A stretch of 64,000 nucleotides of DNA from Streptomyces capitiformicae (lineage in GTDB: Bacteria; Actinomycetota; Actinomycetes; Streptomycetales; Streptomycetaceae): contig NZ_CP022161.1 in assembly GCF_002214185.1 (NCBI RefSeq), forward strand, positions 2,913,767-2,977,766. The letters are read 5' to 3'. Below are positions 44,235 to 54,238 of the stretch, piece by piece. Position numbers and translations under genes: made by a program. Positions within the stretch are counted from its first letter, which is position 1; each line of letters opens with the position of its first letter. Under the pieces are notes generated by a model that was given only the letters and a program-made list of their open reading frames with translations, made no database searches and was not told where the DNA came from.

Positions 44235-46106
44235 GTGACTCTGCTACGCATGGCCGTTCATGACCTTGTCAAAGAATGCGACGCAGTCACGCTGGGGGAG
44301 AACCTGTCCCGGCGATTCCGTGTCGTCCACGGATACGAGGCGGGCGAGAGCGAGCAACGCTCCTGGCGGAACAGCCTGCCCGCCCTCGCTGACGTGCTCG
44401 TGGACGTGGGACTCGGGAACGTTGAGATGCTCATCGAGTACCCGGTCCCATTGTCCAGTTACCGTGTGGACGTCCTCCTCTGTGGAATCCATCCTGTGAC
44501 TGGTGAGCCGTCCTATGTGGCCATCGAACTCAAGCAGTGGACCAAGGCTCGCCCTGTTCCCGATGCCGAAGACCTCGTACTCGTCGACGGGATGGGCAAC
44601 GTGGCCCGTCTTCACCCCGTTGCCCAAGTTCGCCGTTACTGCGACCACATCGCCGACTTCACCAAGTCCCTTCACGGCTGCGAACACCGCATCAGCGGCG
44701 CGGCATACCTGCACAATGCCACGGACCAAGGCGTCGACCAGCTCTTCGCCTTCGCTCCCGACGCGCATGGGCAGCTCTTCACGGGCTCCAGCAGGGAGAA
44801 GTTCCAGAAGTTCCTCGCTGAGCGACTCGCTCCCGCAGCTGGTGTGCAGGCGGCTGATGCTCTGCGTCCGGAACGCGTTGCTCCCAGCAAAAAGCTCATG
44901 GACGTTGCCGCAGAGGGGATCGCGGACCGCAGCCAGTTCAACCTGCTCAATGAGCAAAGAGTTGCCTACGCCCTGGTCATGCGCGCGGTGAAGAAGGCCA
45001 GGGATGCCGACTTCAAGGAGGTCGTCGTCGTCACGGGAGGGCCTGGCTCAGGAAAGAGCGTCATCGCTCTCGAACTGCTCGGTGAGCTCTACAGAAACGA
45101 TCTTTCCGCTTTGCATGCCACCGGGTCCAAGGCGTTTACCACCACGCTGCAACAGGCAACGGCGCCGAATGACCCTCGGGTCAAGAAGCTCTTCCGCTAC
45201 TTCTACGAGTTCTCCCGGGTAGAGAAGAACGGCTTCGACGTACTTCTGTGCGATGAGGCGCACCGTATCCGCGACCCCTACATCCCGCCCAAGTACAGGG
45301 GCAGGCATCGCCGACAGGTCGAGGAACTACTTGACGCCGCCCGAGTGCCCGTCTTCCTTCTGGATGAGCACCAGGTCGTACGCCCTGGGGAAATGGGTGC
45401 CGTCGGCGCGATCGACAAGGCTGCCCGGGCCATGAACCTGCCTGTCCGTCATGTTCACCTCGGAGGCCAGTTCCGCTGCGGCGGCAGCCGGGCATACGAG
45501 GAGTGGGTGCTGCGTCTGCTAAGCCTCTCGCCTGGTGGGCCACTGCCTTGGCAAGGCGACGACCACTTCTCGGTTCAGTTGGCGGACACCCCGCAGGAGT
45601 TCGAAGCGGTTCTCCGCTCACACCACGAGGCTGGCGGGCAGGCCCGAATGACCGCGGGCTTCTGCTGGCCCTGGAGCAGGCCCGTCAGGGACTCCGACAA
45701 CGTCGTGGGACTCGTCGACGACGTCAGCCTTCCCGAATGGGGCTGGGCGCGCCCGTGGAACGTCCAGAGCGACCGTTCCGTGGGCGGCTACCCGTCAAAA
45801 AACCTGTGGGCCACTGACCCCGCCGGATTCTCCCAAGTCGGCTGCATTTACACCGCCCAAGGATTTGAATACGACTGGAACGGCGTGATCCTTGGCCCCG
45901 ACCTGGTGTGGCGCGACGGTGCATGGGTCGCGGACAGGCAGGCGACCAAGGACACCGTCGTCGCTGGCGCTTCAGAGCAGGAGTTCGCATATCTCATACG
46001 CAATACCTACAAAGTGCTGCTCACTCGAGGCATGCGGGGCACCGTGCTCTTCTCGACGGATAGAGCGACGCGGGAGATGCTCCGCACACTTGTGAAGGGG
46101 CCGTAG
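44235..46106 (+). CDS. PD-(D/E)xK nuclease-helicase fusion (DUF2075 family)
   Basis: 623 residues from GTG 44235, with GGGGAT upstream; an ATG at 44250 and an open frame back to 44121 exist. The N-terminal third carries YRVDVLLCG and SYVAIELKQW, the D and E-x-K of a PD-(D/E)xK nuclease fold. The P-loop VVTGGPGSGKSVIALELL lies near residue 270, DVLLCDEAHRI is Walker B, VFLLDEHQVVRPGE and VHLGGQFRCGGS are helicase motifs, and YTAQGFEYDWNGVI with KVLLTRGMRG closes the DUF2075 core. It is a probable standalone DNA/RNA-processing defence protein. It lies alone between two broken genes. Confidence 0.85.
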   Translation: MTLLRMAVHDLVKECDAVTLGENLSRRFRVVHGYEAGESEQRSWRNSLPALADVLVDVGLGNVEMLIEYPVPLSSYRVDVLLCGIHPVTGEPSYVAIELKQWTKARPVPDAEDLVLVDGMGNVARLHPVAQVRRYCDHIADFTKSLHGCEHRISGAAYLHNATDQGVDQLFAFAPDAHGQLFTGSSREKFQKFLAERLAPAAGVQAADALRPERVAPSKKLMDVAAEGIADRSQFNLLNEQRVAYALVMRAVKKARDADFKEVVVVTGGPGSGKSVIALELLGELYRNDLSALHATGSKAFTTTLQQATAPNDPRVKKLFRYFYEFSRVEKNGFDVLLCDEAHRIRDPYIPPKYRGRHRRQVEELLDAARVPVFLLDEHQVVRPGEMGAVGAIDKAARAMNLPVRHVHLGGQFRCGGSRAYEEWVLRLLSLSPGGPLPWQGDDHFSVQLADTPQEFEAVLRSHHEAGGQARMTAGFCWPWSRPVRDSDNVVGLVDDVSLPEWGWARPWNVQSDRSVGGYPSKNLWATDPAGFSQVGCIYTAQGFEYDWNGVILGPDLVWRDGAWVADRQATKDTVVAGASEQEFAYLIRNTYKVLLTRGMRGTVLFSTDRATREMLRTLVKGP

Positions 46107-46167
46107 TTGCCGCTGAGGTTGAAAGGGTGGGGTGACAGCGGACGTTGGCGGTGTTACGTCATCGTCA

Positions 46168-46860
46168 TGAGGTATGCGGATGGCGGCGGTCTGACCGCTG
46201 CGGGGCGGGCGAAGCGTGAGGCGCTGCGTTTCGAGGCCGCGGAGATGTTCGAGCAGGGGGTGCGGCCGCCGGAGGTGGCCCGCAGGTTACGGGTGTCGCG
46301 GAAGTCGGCGTACGCCTGGCACGCCGTCTGGCGGGACGGCGGCAGGCCGGCCCTGGCCTCCAAGGGGCCCGGCGGCTTTCCGTGTCAGCTCAGCGACGCC
46401 AAGGCAAATCGCCTGCAGGCCGAGCTGGAGGCCGGCCCTGCGGCGCACGGCTGGGTGGAGGACCAGAGGTGGACCCTCGCGCGTGTGGCCGAGCTGATCC
46501 ACCGGCTGTTCGGGCACCGGTACACCCCGCGCGGGGTTTCGTATCTGCTGCACCGGCTGGGCTGGTCACCGCAGCTCCCCGCGCACCGGGCCGTCGAGCG
46601 CGACGAGCAGGCCGTGGCCAGGTGGCGGGAGGAGCAGTGGTCGCGGGTAAGAGGACGGCCCAGCTCCTGGGCGCGTGGATAGCCTTCGAGGACGAGGCCG
46701 GGCAGGACCTGAAGCCCGGCAAGGGCCGGACCTGGTCGCGGCGGGGCAGGACGCCGCTGGTCAAGGTGACGGGCAAGGGTTCGGGCCGGGTCCTGATGGC
46801 CGGGATGATCTGCGTCAGGCCGGGCCGCGAGACCCGTCTGATCTACCAGAAGTGGATCAG
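46168..46860 (+). mobile_element. IS630-family transposase remnant
   Basis: The first frame from ATG 46168 encodes the helix-turn-helix part (VRPPEVARRLRVSRKSAYAW, RVAELIHRLFGHRYTPRGVSYLLHRLGW). A frame change near 46643 leads into the DDE part (RTAQLLGAWIAFEDEAGQDL, RRGRTPLVKVTGKGSGRVLMAG). IS630 elements often use such a shift. The sequence stops resembling a transposase near 46860, before the remaining catalytic acids, where it abuts a decayed helicase. No terminal inverted repeats were identified. The element is inactive. Confidence 0.8.
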
Positions 46861-46884
46861 AGCCGAACTGAGTGGCCGTTGACA

Positions 46885-48129
46885 GTGCTCGTCCGTGATC
46901 TCGTAGAGGCTCTCCCTGAGTTGGGGCACTTTGAGCATCACCCCGACCAACTGGGCCAGCGGCCTGCGATCGCCCTCGAACAGCGGCGTATACCAGATTT
47001 CGCGGTCGATCTGCGCATCGCTCAGCCGTTTCAGCATGCCCGCCACGCTCTCCCGAGAAGCCCGTGCTGTCCATGAGACCCAGCGCCTTGCCTGAGAGAC
47101 GTTCCGCGTACTCCCGCACACTGCGGGTCAGTTCGGCCGCCCAGCCGTCGTTCACGCGGCGCAGGCTCTGGAAACCGAGGGTGCCGCGCAGGACCTGCTC
47201 GATCTCCTCGGCGAACTCCTCGTGGTCCCCGATCTGCCGGTACGTGTGAGCCAGGTACTGCACGAAGGCGGACCACTCGGGGAGGGCTGCCAGCGTGTGC
47301 AGGTCGAGATGGCCGTACGAGGTCATGGCCCTGTCCACCATGTCGATGAGCGTGGAGTTCAGCTCAGCAACCTGGCGGCCCACGAAGCCCCGGAGTTTCC
47401 GGGCCCGTTCCTCGTCGGTCGCGGCCAGTGCGATCAGGCCCACCTCGCCCTGCTCGACACGGCCCGCCCTCCCTGCCAGGTTCCAGAAGTCCGAGGCGGG
47501 GATGTCCGTCCCGTACGGGAACTGGTGTGAGGCCAGGACGACGTTCGCCACGGGGAAGTTGACACCCTGGGCGGTGGTCGTCGTGGACACCAGGTGGGCC
47601 AGATCTCCATCAGGTATTCCGTCAGGACGCGGATGTCGTCCGGCAGGCCGCGATGGTGGATGCCGACTCCCTCGGCGAGCAGCCCGCTGAGCGGGAAGTC
47701 CGCGCCGAACTCCTCTTCGACCACGTTCTGCACCGCCCGCAGGTCCTCGCCGACCTCGGTCATGTCCGCCCGGTCGTCCGCGACCTGCCGGGCGATCGAC
47801 CAGGCGAAGTCCGGACGCTGGGCCAGCGTGATGGTCTGCCCGCGGTCGGCGAGGACCGAGGCCGTCGCCGCGGCCAGTGCGGTTTCTGCCGGGTTGCCGA
47901 GGAGGTTGGAGAGGTAGAACGGCGTCAGCCGAGGGTCCGGGGAGGTTCCCGGGTGCAGGAGGAGGGTGCGGCCGTCCTCGTCCAGTACCTTCCAGAGCGG
48001 GGCGAGCGCGGGGTCGGCCAGAGAGACGGAGCCGCCCCCGGCAGATGCGGTCAGCCCGGCCCACGGCTCCTCGTCACGCAGCCGGGTGTACTCGTCGAGC
48101 GACCAGTTGGCGCGGCTCCACTCGCCCAT
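46885..48129 (-). pseudogene. Ski2-like DEAD/DEAH helicase remnant
   Basis: C-terminal helicase half in three frames. The first piece (48129 to about 47595) has LAEGVGIHHRGLPDDIRVLTEYLM. The second (to about 47057) has LAHLVSTTTTAQGVNFPVANVVLAS and SDFWNLAGRAGRVEQG, motifs V and VI. The third has SVAGMLKRLSDAQIDREIWYTPLF. Adding one base at each joint (near 47595 and 47057, both in G/A-rich runs) restores the frame. The N-terminal ATPase half is absent and the 3' end runs into the IS630 remnant. Ski2-like helicases occur in several defence systems, including Hachiman; which one this came from is unknown. Confidence 0.75.
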
Positions 48130-48298
48130 CGGTCTGACGTCGGCGCTGTCTCACCCGAGGAGACGGCGGTGTCCATCGCCGCGGACATCATTGCCGCGCG
48201 CTCCGGTGCCCCATGTCTGCCGTTGCGCGCCACCCACGGCTCGATTCATCGCTCTGCAGGGCTGTGAGCATGGCTTCGACCAGTGCTGGACGGCTGTG

Positions 48299-48330
48299 CC
48301 GGGGTGGGGCGTGGAGGCGTCCCACCCCGG
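48299..48330. terminator. Hairpin terminator
   Basis: ccggggtggg (48299-48308) pairs perfectly with cccaccccgg (48321-48330), just beyond the stop of the - strand membrane-protein remnant. Confidence 0.6.
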
Positions 48331-48337
48331 CCGGGTG

Positions 48338-49036
48338 TCATCGGATGTGCTTGACCGGCTTGGTGGCGGCATTGAGGAGGTACTCCAGGGGGCCGCGGCG
48401 GAAGAAGCGGGACCAGATCGTGGCGAACACGATCGCCCCGAGGACGTACATGATCAGGGGCAGCCAGGACTGCTGGGTGCCTGTTCCGGCGGGCGTGGAA
48501 AACACGGACTGTGCGACGAAGTGGCCGACGTAGGCGGTCAGGGACATGGTGCCCACGGCGATGACCGGTTTCGCCAGGCGGCGCAGTCGCGGCAGGCGGT
48601 CAATGAGCACCGTCGCGCCCACGATCACGAGGATCGCGACTCCGACGCTGCCGATGATGTCGAACGTGGTGCCGCTGTGCGGCCCGGCCGTCAGGAGCGA
48701 CGACGCCGGCATATCGGGGAACGACCCGCCGTCGAGGGGTACCGACCCGCTGGCGGGGGGCATCGAACCGCTGGCTGGGGGCATCGAACCGGAGCCGCCG
48801 GACGACGACCCGCCTTCCGCCGTGCTCCGCAACGCGCCCTTGCCGGCGAGCAGCAGGGACATGCCGTAGGCGGCCGCGGTGAGGGAGGCGCCGAGCGCGG
48901 CCAGGCGCTTCTGGACAGTGCCGGAGGACAGGTCGAGGCGGCCCAGGGCCATGCCCGCGATCACGAACGACATCCACGTGAGCGCCGGGTAGAAGCCGGT
49001 AATCACCACCGCGGACACACCGCTCTGAAAGGCCAA
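48338..49036 (-). pseudogene. 5'-truncated DUF418-like membrane protein
   Basis: About 232 codons matching only the C-terminal half of DUF418/acyltransferase-like membrane proteins: FYPALTWMSFVIAGMALGRLDL, several transmembrane segments, MSLTAYVGHF and the ending FFRRGPLEYLLNAATKP. The frame runs upstream to a stop near 49065 without the N-terminal half (normally about 400 residues in total). A Gly/Ser/Met/Pro linker holds a 24-base repeat (about 48730-48790). It borders the right edge of the defence island, so the gene was probably cut there. Confidence 0.6.
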
Positions 49037-49077
49037 CCACCCGCCAGCCGCGTCCCCAACCTCTCAGGGCAATACAC

Positions 49078-49860
49078 CTAGGCCAGACGCCCCAGCTCGT
49101 GCGAGGCCGCCGTCACCGTGCTGTGCAGTTCACGGGTGACCTCGGCGAGGTGTTCCGGGGTGCCGAGGCTCTCGGGCAGGACGACGGAGACGGCGAGCGG
49201 CAGCGGGTCACCGGCCGCGAAGACGGGCGCGGCGACGGAGATGATGCCCGGGATGACACCGCTGTGCGTCACGACATGGCCCTGTTCGCGGACCTGGGCC
49301 CGTACGGCCGCGAGCCGCTCGCCCGTCCACTCGGCCTCCTTGCCGCGCAGCTCACCGCCGAGCACCTCCTCGGTGAGGCTCTCGGGCAGATGGGCCAGGA
49401 AGACCTGGCCGACGGATGAGGTGAGCAGGGGGAGGGTGGCGCCGACGCGCACGGTCAGGGGCAGCGGGCGGGTGCCGTACGCCCAGCTGACCACGATCGG
49501 GCCGCGGTCACCCCAGACCGCGAGGTTCACGGAGTGGCCCGTGCGGTCGCGGAGTTGCATGGCGTGGCCGCCGGCCACCGCGACCTCGTTGGTGCGGCGC
49601 AGCGCCTCGGCGCCCATGCGGCGCATGGTGGCCCCGAAGTCGTAGAGGCCGGACGCGGGATCCTGCGAGGTCAGGCCGATACGGCCGAGGCTGACGAGGT
49701 AACGGTGCACCTTGCTGGGCTGCATACCGCTGGCCTGCGCGATGGCCGAGAGACTCAGCGCGCCGCCGCCGCTCTCCAGGGCCAGCAGGACCCGCATCGC
49801 GGTCTCGACGGACTGGATGCCCTGCCGTTCCCCGTTCTCCTTGGGGTCTGTCGTGGTCAC
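49078..49860 (-). CDS. IclR-family transcriptional regulator
   Basis: 260 residues from GTG 49860. The N-terminal winged helix is GIQSVETAMRVLLALES and LSAIAQASGMQPSKVHRYLVSL; the C-terminal effector domain includes SVNLAVWGDRGPIVVSW, LPLLTSSVGQVFLAHLP and GVIPGIISVAAPVFAAG. IclR proteins commonly control catabolic operons next door. It is divergent from the amidohydrolase/hydroxylase/transporter operon across 327 bases, so it is the likely local regulator. Confidence 0.92.
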   Translation of the reverse strand: MTTTDPKENGERQGIQSVETAMRVLLALESGGGALSLSAIAQASGMQPSKVHRYLVSLGRIGLTSQDPASGLYDFGATMRRMGAEALRRTNEVAVAGGHAMQLRDRTGHSVNLAVWGDRGPIVVSWAYGTRPLPLTVRVGATLPLLTSSVGQVFLAHLPESLTEEVLGGELRGKEAEWTGERLAAVRAQVREQGHVVTHSGVIPGIISVAAPVFAAGDPLPLAVSVVLPESLGTPEHLAEVTRELHSTVTAASHELGRLA

Positions 49861-50187
49861 GGCACCGCCCTCTCCCCTGCCGGTGGTGGAACGCGATCAG
49901 CCTATCGACGCGACAGACCGACCGGCGTCTTCAAACGGATCTTACATTCACTATTGCGGAACGCGTTACGTTCTGGTGAACTGCGAATCGGTGGCGCTCA
50001 CCGCCACCCCGGCCGGCTGCTTCCCCGCCGCGTCGACGGCCCCGCTCGCAGCCACCCTTGAGCCGCAAGCCGCCTTCTGTCAGCGCACCCGCAGCGCTCC
50101 CGAGTGCCCCGGTCACTCCCCGACCCGCACCGCTCCCCGCCCGCACCTCCCCTCGCCGCACAGGCGATCCCCGAGGAGACCCCCGTT
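49861..50187. other. Divergent promoter region of the IclR gene and the aromatic operon
   Basis: 327 bases without a gene. The part at 49930-49975 is the least GC-rich and carries the imperfect palindrome listed separately. Promoters for both directions should lie here; no clear -10/-35 pair could be fixed. Confidence 0.6.
49959..49973. promoter_or_regulatory. Candidate IclR-type operator
   Basis: gaacgcgttacgttc has inverted arms gaacg/cgttc around five bases. A 15-base pseudo-palindrome of this size in the divergent region fits an IclR-family site. The match rests on position and symmetry only. Confidence 0.4.
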
Positions 50188-51180
50188 ATGAAGCTGATCG
50201 GCCTCGAAGAGCACTTCGTGACCCCCGACCTGGTGGGCCACGGCGCGTCCACCGCTTCCGTCGCCCAGCCCCAGGCCTGGGCCGAGGCCTCCCGCCGGCT
50301 CCTCGACCTCACCGAGGAACGTCTCGACGACATGGACGCGGCAGGCCTGGACATGCAGGTGCTGTCGCTCAACTCCCCCGGCCTCCAGGCGGAGAAGGAC
50401 CCGGCCGCCGCCGTACGCCAGGCGATCACCGTCAACGACTTCCTGACCGGCGTCATCGCCGAGCACCCCGACCGCTTCTCCGGCTTCGCCGCCCTGCCCC
50501 TGCAGGACCCGAAGGCCGCCGCCGACGAGCTGGAACGCGCGGTCACCCAGCTCGGACTGCGTGGCGCCCTGGTCAACGCGCACACCCACGGCCGGTACCT
50601 CGACGACCCCGAGCTGCGTGTCGTCTGGGAGCGTGCCGAGCACCTCGACGTACCGCTCTATCTGCACCCGGCCAACGGCGTCGACACCGCGCACGTCCTC
50701 TCGGGCCACCCCGAGCTCGTCGGGCCGATGTGGAGCTGGGGCATCGACACGGCCACCCATGTGCTGCGGCTGATCTTCGGCGGCGTCTTCGACGACTTCC
50801 CGAACGCCAAACTGCTGCTCGGCCACATGGGAGAGGGACTGCCGTTCGTGCTGTGGCGCATGGACTCCCGCTGGGACTTCCACGCCCACCACGGCATCGA
50901 GCTGAAGCGGGGCCGCCCCTCGGAGTACATCCGCGACAACCTCTACATCACCACCAGCGGCGTCTGCTCCGCCCCGCCGCTGCTGACCGCGCTGCTCTCG
51001 ATGGGCGCCGACCACATCCTCTTCGGCACCGACTACCCCTTCGAGGACATCGAGACGGCCACCGACTTCCTGCGGAAGGCGCCGATCAGCGACGCCGACC
51101 GCCAGAAGATCGGCCACCTCAACGCCGAGAAGCTGCTCGGCCTCTCCCCGGCCCCCGCACCCGCGTACGCCGGTGCCTGA
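50188..51180 (+). CDS. Amidohydrolase-2 family (ACMSD/gamma-resorcylate decarboxylase-like)
   Basis: 330 residues from ATG 50188, preceded by GAGGAG. Metal-site motifs of the family: E7-x-H9 in IGLEEHF, LYLHPANGVDT, LLLGHMGEG and HILFGTDYPFED. The family includes zinc or manganese non-oxidative decarboxylases acting on aromatic acids. Followed after 25 bases by an FAD aromatic hydroxylase and an aromatic-acid transporter, so decarboxylation (or hydrolysis) of an aromatic acid is likely. Gamma-resorcylate is one candidate; no ring-cleavage gene is in view to confirm it. Confidence 0.85.
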   Translation: MKLIGLEEHFVTPDLVGHGASTASVAQPQAWAEASRRLLDLTEERLDDMDAAGLDMQVLSLNSPGLQAEKDPAAAVRQAITVNDFLTGVIAEHPDRFSGFAALPLQDPKAAADELERAVTQLGLRGALVNAHTHGRYLDDPELRVVWERAEHLDVPLYLHPANGVDTAHVLSGHPELVGPMWSWGIDTATHVLRLIFGGVFDDFPNAKLLLGHMGEGLPFVLWRMDSRWDFHAHHGIELKRGRPSEYIRDNLYITTSGVCSAPPLLTALLSMGADHILFGTDYPFEDIETATDFLRKAPISDADRQKIGHLNAEKLLGLSPAPAPAYAGA

Positions 51181-51205
51181 GGCACCGGACCGGAAGGGCA
51201 CGCAC

Positions 51206-52762
51206 ATGTACGACGTCGCCGTCATCGGGTACGGACCCGTGGGCATGGTCACGGCGGCACTGCTCGGTCAGGCAGGCCATGACGTGATCGTGCTGGAGCG
51301 CTACCCCACCCTCTACAACCTGCCGCGCGCCGCCATCTTCGACGACGAGACGATGCGCACGTTCGACCGCCTCGGCATCTCCGAGGCCCTGCTGCCCACG
51401 CTGCACGTCCAGCGGAACTACGAATGGCTGGGCGGCGCGGGCGAGCTGCTCATCGAGCACGACTTCGCCGCCGTCGGCGGCCAGGGCTGGGCGGAGTGGT
51501 ACATGATGTACCAGCCGTACCTGGAGGACGCCCTCGACGGCCTGGTCCGAGGTCTCGAGAACGTCCGGATCCGGATGGACTGCCGGGTCACCGGACTCCA
51601 CCACACGGATCTGGGTGTGGACATCCAGGTCGAGGACGACGACGACGCCGTCTCCGCCCGGTACGTCGTGGCCTGCGACGGCGGCAACAGCTTCACCCGC
51701 TCGTGGCTGGGCGTCGGTCAGGAGGACCACGGCTTCTCCGAGCCGTGGATGGTCTGCGACTTCCGGCTGACGGAGGGCGGCGGCGCCGACATCCCCAAGG
51801 CCCGGCAGGTCTGCGACCCGAAGCAGCCGATATCGATCATCTCGCTGGGCCCGAAGCACCACCGGTTCAGCTTCATGCTCGACTCGGCGGACTCCTTCTC
51901 CGTCGAGCGGGAGCCCGACCGGGTGTGGGCCAGGGTCGCCGCCTACGTCGACCGTGCGCAGGCCGAGCTGATCCGCGTCGCCACGTACACGTTCCGCTCG
52001 CTGGTCGCGGAGCGCTGGCGCAGTGGCCGGATCCTGCTGGCCGGGGACGCGGCCCACCAGATGCCGCCGTTCCTCGGGCAGGGCATGTGCTCGGGTATCC
52101 GGGACGCCCAGAACATCGCGTTCAAACTCGACGCCGTGCTGCGCGGCGCCGACGACGCGCTGCTCGACACGTACCAGAGCGAACGCGAGCCGCATGTCCG
52201 GGCCATCATCGCCAAGGGCATCGAGCTGGGCCGGGTGCAGACCATGCGCGACCCGGTGGCCGCCGCCGAGCGGGACGCCCGGCTGATCGCGCAGCGCGAG
52301 GCGAACGGGCGCCCCGAGAAAATGCGGTTCCCCGGCCTCGGCCCCGGTCTGCACGACGCGTCCGCGCAGGCCGGGCAGCTCATGCCGCACGGCCGGGTCG
52401 AGTCGCACGGCACCGAGGGGCTCTTCGACACCGTACTCGGCCGTGGCTTCGTCCTCCTCGTCGACGGCCGCGAGGGCGCCTCGCTCGACGCCTCGGCCAT
52501 GGCAAAAGCCACTCGGCTCGGCGTCGCCGTCCACCACCTCACCGACCGTCGCCTCACCACCGAGGGGTTCACCGACGTCGGCGGCGTCTACGGGCGCTGG
52601 TTCGACGAGACCGGCCGTGCCGCCGTTCTGTGGCGGCCCGACTTCTACATCCTCGGCACCGCGGACACGCCCTCCGGCGTCCCGGCGCTCCTCGAAACCC
52701 TTGCCACCGCAGTCGAGCCCGTGCAGGCTCCTGCCACCGTCGGAGAAAGGATCCGGCCATGA
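51206..52762 (+). CDS. FAD-dependent aromatic hydroxylase (MhpA-like)
   Basis: 518 residues from ATG 51206 with GGAAGGG upstream. The N-terminal FAD-binding GxGxxG region reads DVAVIGYGPVGMVTAALL. The second FAD motif is RYVVACDGGNSFTR, and GRILLAGDAAHQMPPFLGQGMCSGIRDAQNIAFKL is the GD motif typical of class A flavoprotein monooxygenases of the MhpA/phenol hydroxylase group. It uses NAD(P)H and oxygen to hydroxylate a phenolic ring. Its stop overlaps the transporter start (ATGA). Confidence 0.92.
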   Translation: MYDVAVIGYGPVGMVTAALLGQAGHDVIVLERYPTLYNLPRAAIFDDETMRTFDRLGISEALLPTLHVQRNYEWLGGAGELLIEHDFAAVGGQGWAEWYMMYQPYLEDALDGLVRGLENVRIRMDCRVTGLHHTDLGVDIQVEDDDDAVSARYVVACDGGNSFTRSWLGVGQEDHGFSEPWMVCDFRLTEGGGADIPKARQVCDPKQPISIISLGPKHHRFSFMLDSADSFSVEREPDRVWARVAAYVDRAQAELIRVATYTFRSLVAERWRSGRILLAGDAAHQMPPFLGQGMCSGIRDAQNIAFKLDAVLRGADDALLDTYQSEREPHVRAIIAKGIELGRVQTMRDPVAAAERDARLIAQREANGRPEKMRFPGLGPGLHDASAQAGQLMPHGRVESHGTEGLFDTVLGRGFVLLVDGREGASLDASAMAKATRLGVAVHHLTDRRLTTEGFTDVGGVYGRWFDETGRAAVLWRPDFYILGTADTPSGVPALLETLATAVEPVQAPATVGERIRP

Positions 52763-54051
52763 CCGCTCCCTCTGTCATCCGCCCGCGAGTCACCAGAGTG
52801 CCCGCGAACACCTTCATCCTGGTCGCCGCCTGGATCGTCTCCTCCCTGGAGGGCTACGACCTCGCCGTGTACGGCGTCACCGTCCCCTCCATCCTGGGTG
52901 ACCCCTCGCTCGGCATCGACAAGGCCGAGGCGGGCACGATCGGCTCGCTCGTCGGCATCGGGATGCTGATCGGCGCGGCCATCGCCGGAGCTCTCGTCCA
53001 CCGCACCGGCCCCCGTCGGCTGCTGCTCGCCGGGACCACCCTGTTCACACTCGGCATGGCGATCTGCACGGTCGCGGGCGGTGTCCCGTCCTTCGGCGCC
53101 GGACGCCTGGTCGTCGGCCTGGGCCTGGGTGTCGTCCTGCCGACGATCAACGCGTACGTGGCCGATCTCAGCGACCCGGGCCACCGCAGCCGCAACGTCG
53201 CCCTCATCATGAGCGGCTACGCGGCAGGCGCCCTGCTCTCCCCGCTGCTCGGCACCGCCCTGCTCCCGGACGTCTCGTACCGCTGGCTGTACGTGATCGG
53301 TGTGATCCCGGTGTTCGTGGCCATCCCGCTCGTGCTCAGGCTGCCGGAGAGCCCGTTCCACCTGAGCCGTACGGGTCGGGTGGCCGAGGCACGCGAGGTG
53401 GAGGAGCGGCTCGGTCTCGCCCCGTCCGAGGCCGAGCCGGCCGCGGACCCCGGCCGCTGGCTGGGCCTCGGCTCGCTGCTGACGGGTGGCCTCACCGTGT
53501 CGACCGTCCTGTTCTGGGCCATGTCCTTCTGCGGACTCCTGCTGGTCTTCGGCATCAGCACCTGGCTGCCCAGCATCATGCAGGCCGCCGGTTTCTCCCT
53601 CGGCTCGGCGCTGCTGCAGACCGCGGCGATGTGGCTGGGCGTCGGCGTCGGGGCGATCGTCGGCGGGCGGATCGCGGACGCGCTGGGCGCCAAGCGGGTC
53701 GTGGTCGTCGCGTTCCTGGTCGGCACACTCAGCCTGATCGCGATGAGCACCCGGCCGCCGACGGCCGTGATGTTCGTGCTCATGTTCATCAGCGGCTTCG
53801 GGTTCATCGGTTCGCAGATCCTCGGCAACGCGTTCATCGTGACCCGCTACCCGGACGCCGTCCGCGGCAACGGTCTCGCCTGGGCCCTGTCCATCGGCCG
53901 GTTCGGCGCCATCGTCGGCCCGTCCCTGGGCGCGTTCGTCCTCAGCTCGGGCGCCGACATCGAATGGGCCTTCTACGCCTTCGCCGTCCCCGCCCTCGTC
54001 GGGGCGTTCGCGGCAGGTGCCGTACCCCGGGCCCGAACAGCGGCCGCGTAA
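52759..54051 (+). CDS. Aromatic acid/H+ symporter, MFS (AAHS-like)
   Basis: 430 residues with about twelve membrane segments. [18 protein letters not shown] in TM1 is the D-G-Y/E-G-Y-D signature region of aromatic acid permeases such as Pca[16 protein letters not shown] and [21 protein letters not shown] follow. It probably imports the acid handled by the two upstream enzymes. It is the third gene of a tightly coupled operon and is followed by a strong hairpin terminator. Confidence 0.9.
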   Translation: MTAPSVIRPRVTRVPANTFILVAAWIVSSLEGYDLAVYGVTVPSILGDPSLGIDKAEAGTIGSLVGIGMLIGAAIAGALVHRTGPRRLLLAGTTLFTLGMAICTVAGGVPSFGAGRLVVGLGLGVVLPTINAYVADLSDPGHRSRNVALIMSGYAAGALLSPLLGTALLPDVSYRWLYVIGVIPVFVAIPLVLRLPESPFHLSRTGRVAEAREVEERLGLAPSEAEPAADPGRWLGLGSLLTGGLTVSTVLFWAMSFCGLLLVFGISTWLPSIMQAAGFSLGSALLQTAAMWLGVGVGAIVGGRIADALGAKRVVVVAFLVGTLSLIAMSTRPPTAVMFVLMFISGFGFIGSQILGNAFIVTRYPDAVRGNGLAWALSIGRFGAIVGPSLGAFVLSSGADIEWAFYAFAVPALVGAFAAGAVPRARTAAA

Positions 54052-54098
54052 CCGCTTCGCTGGTCCACGAGTCCTGGGGCCGGCGGATCGTCTTCGGC

Positions 54099-54137
54099 TC
54101 CGGCACCGCACGGGAGGACGTCCCGTGCGGTGCCGGA
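54099..54137. terminator. Strong hairpin terminator
   Basis: A 17-base perfect stem (54099-54115 with 54121-54137, core ggcaccgcacggga) around a 5-base loop, 48 bases after the transporter stop. Confidence 0.85.
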
Positions 54138-54238
54138 TCCCGCATTTCAAGGTGACGGCACCCGGCTTCCGCCCGCGTCCTGAGGAAGGAGTCGCGGATG
54201 TCGTCGCGAGGGGTTGACGGAGGCGTGTGGGGCGGTCA

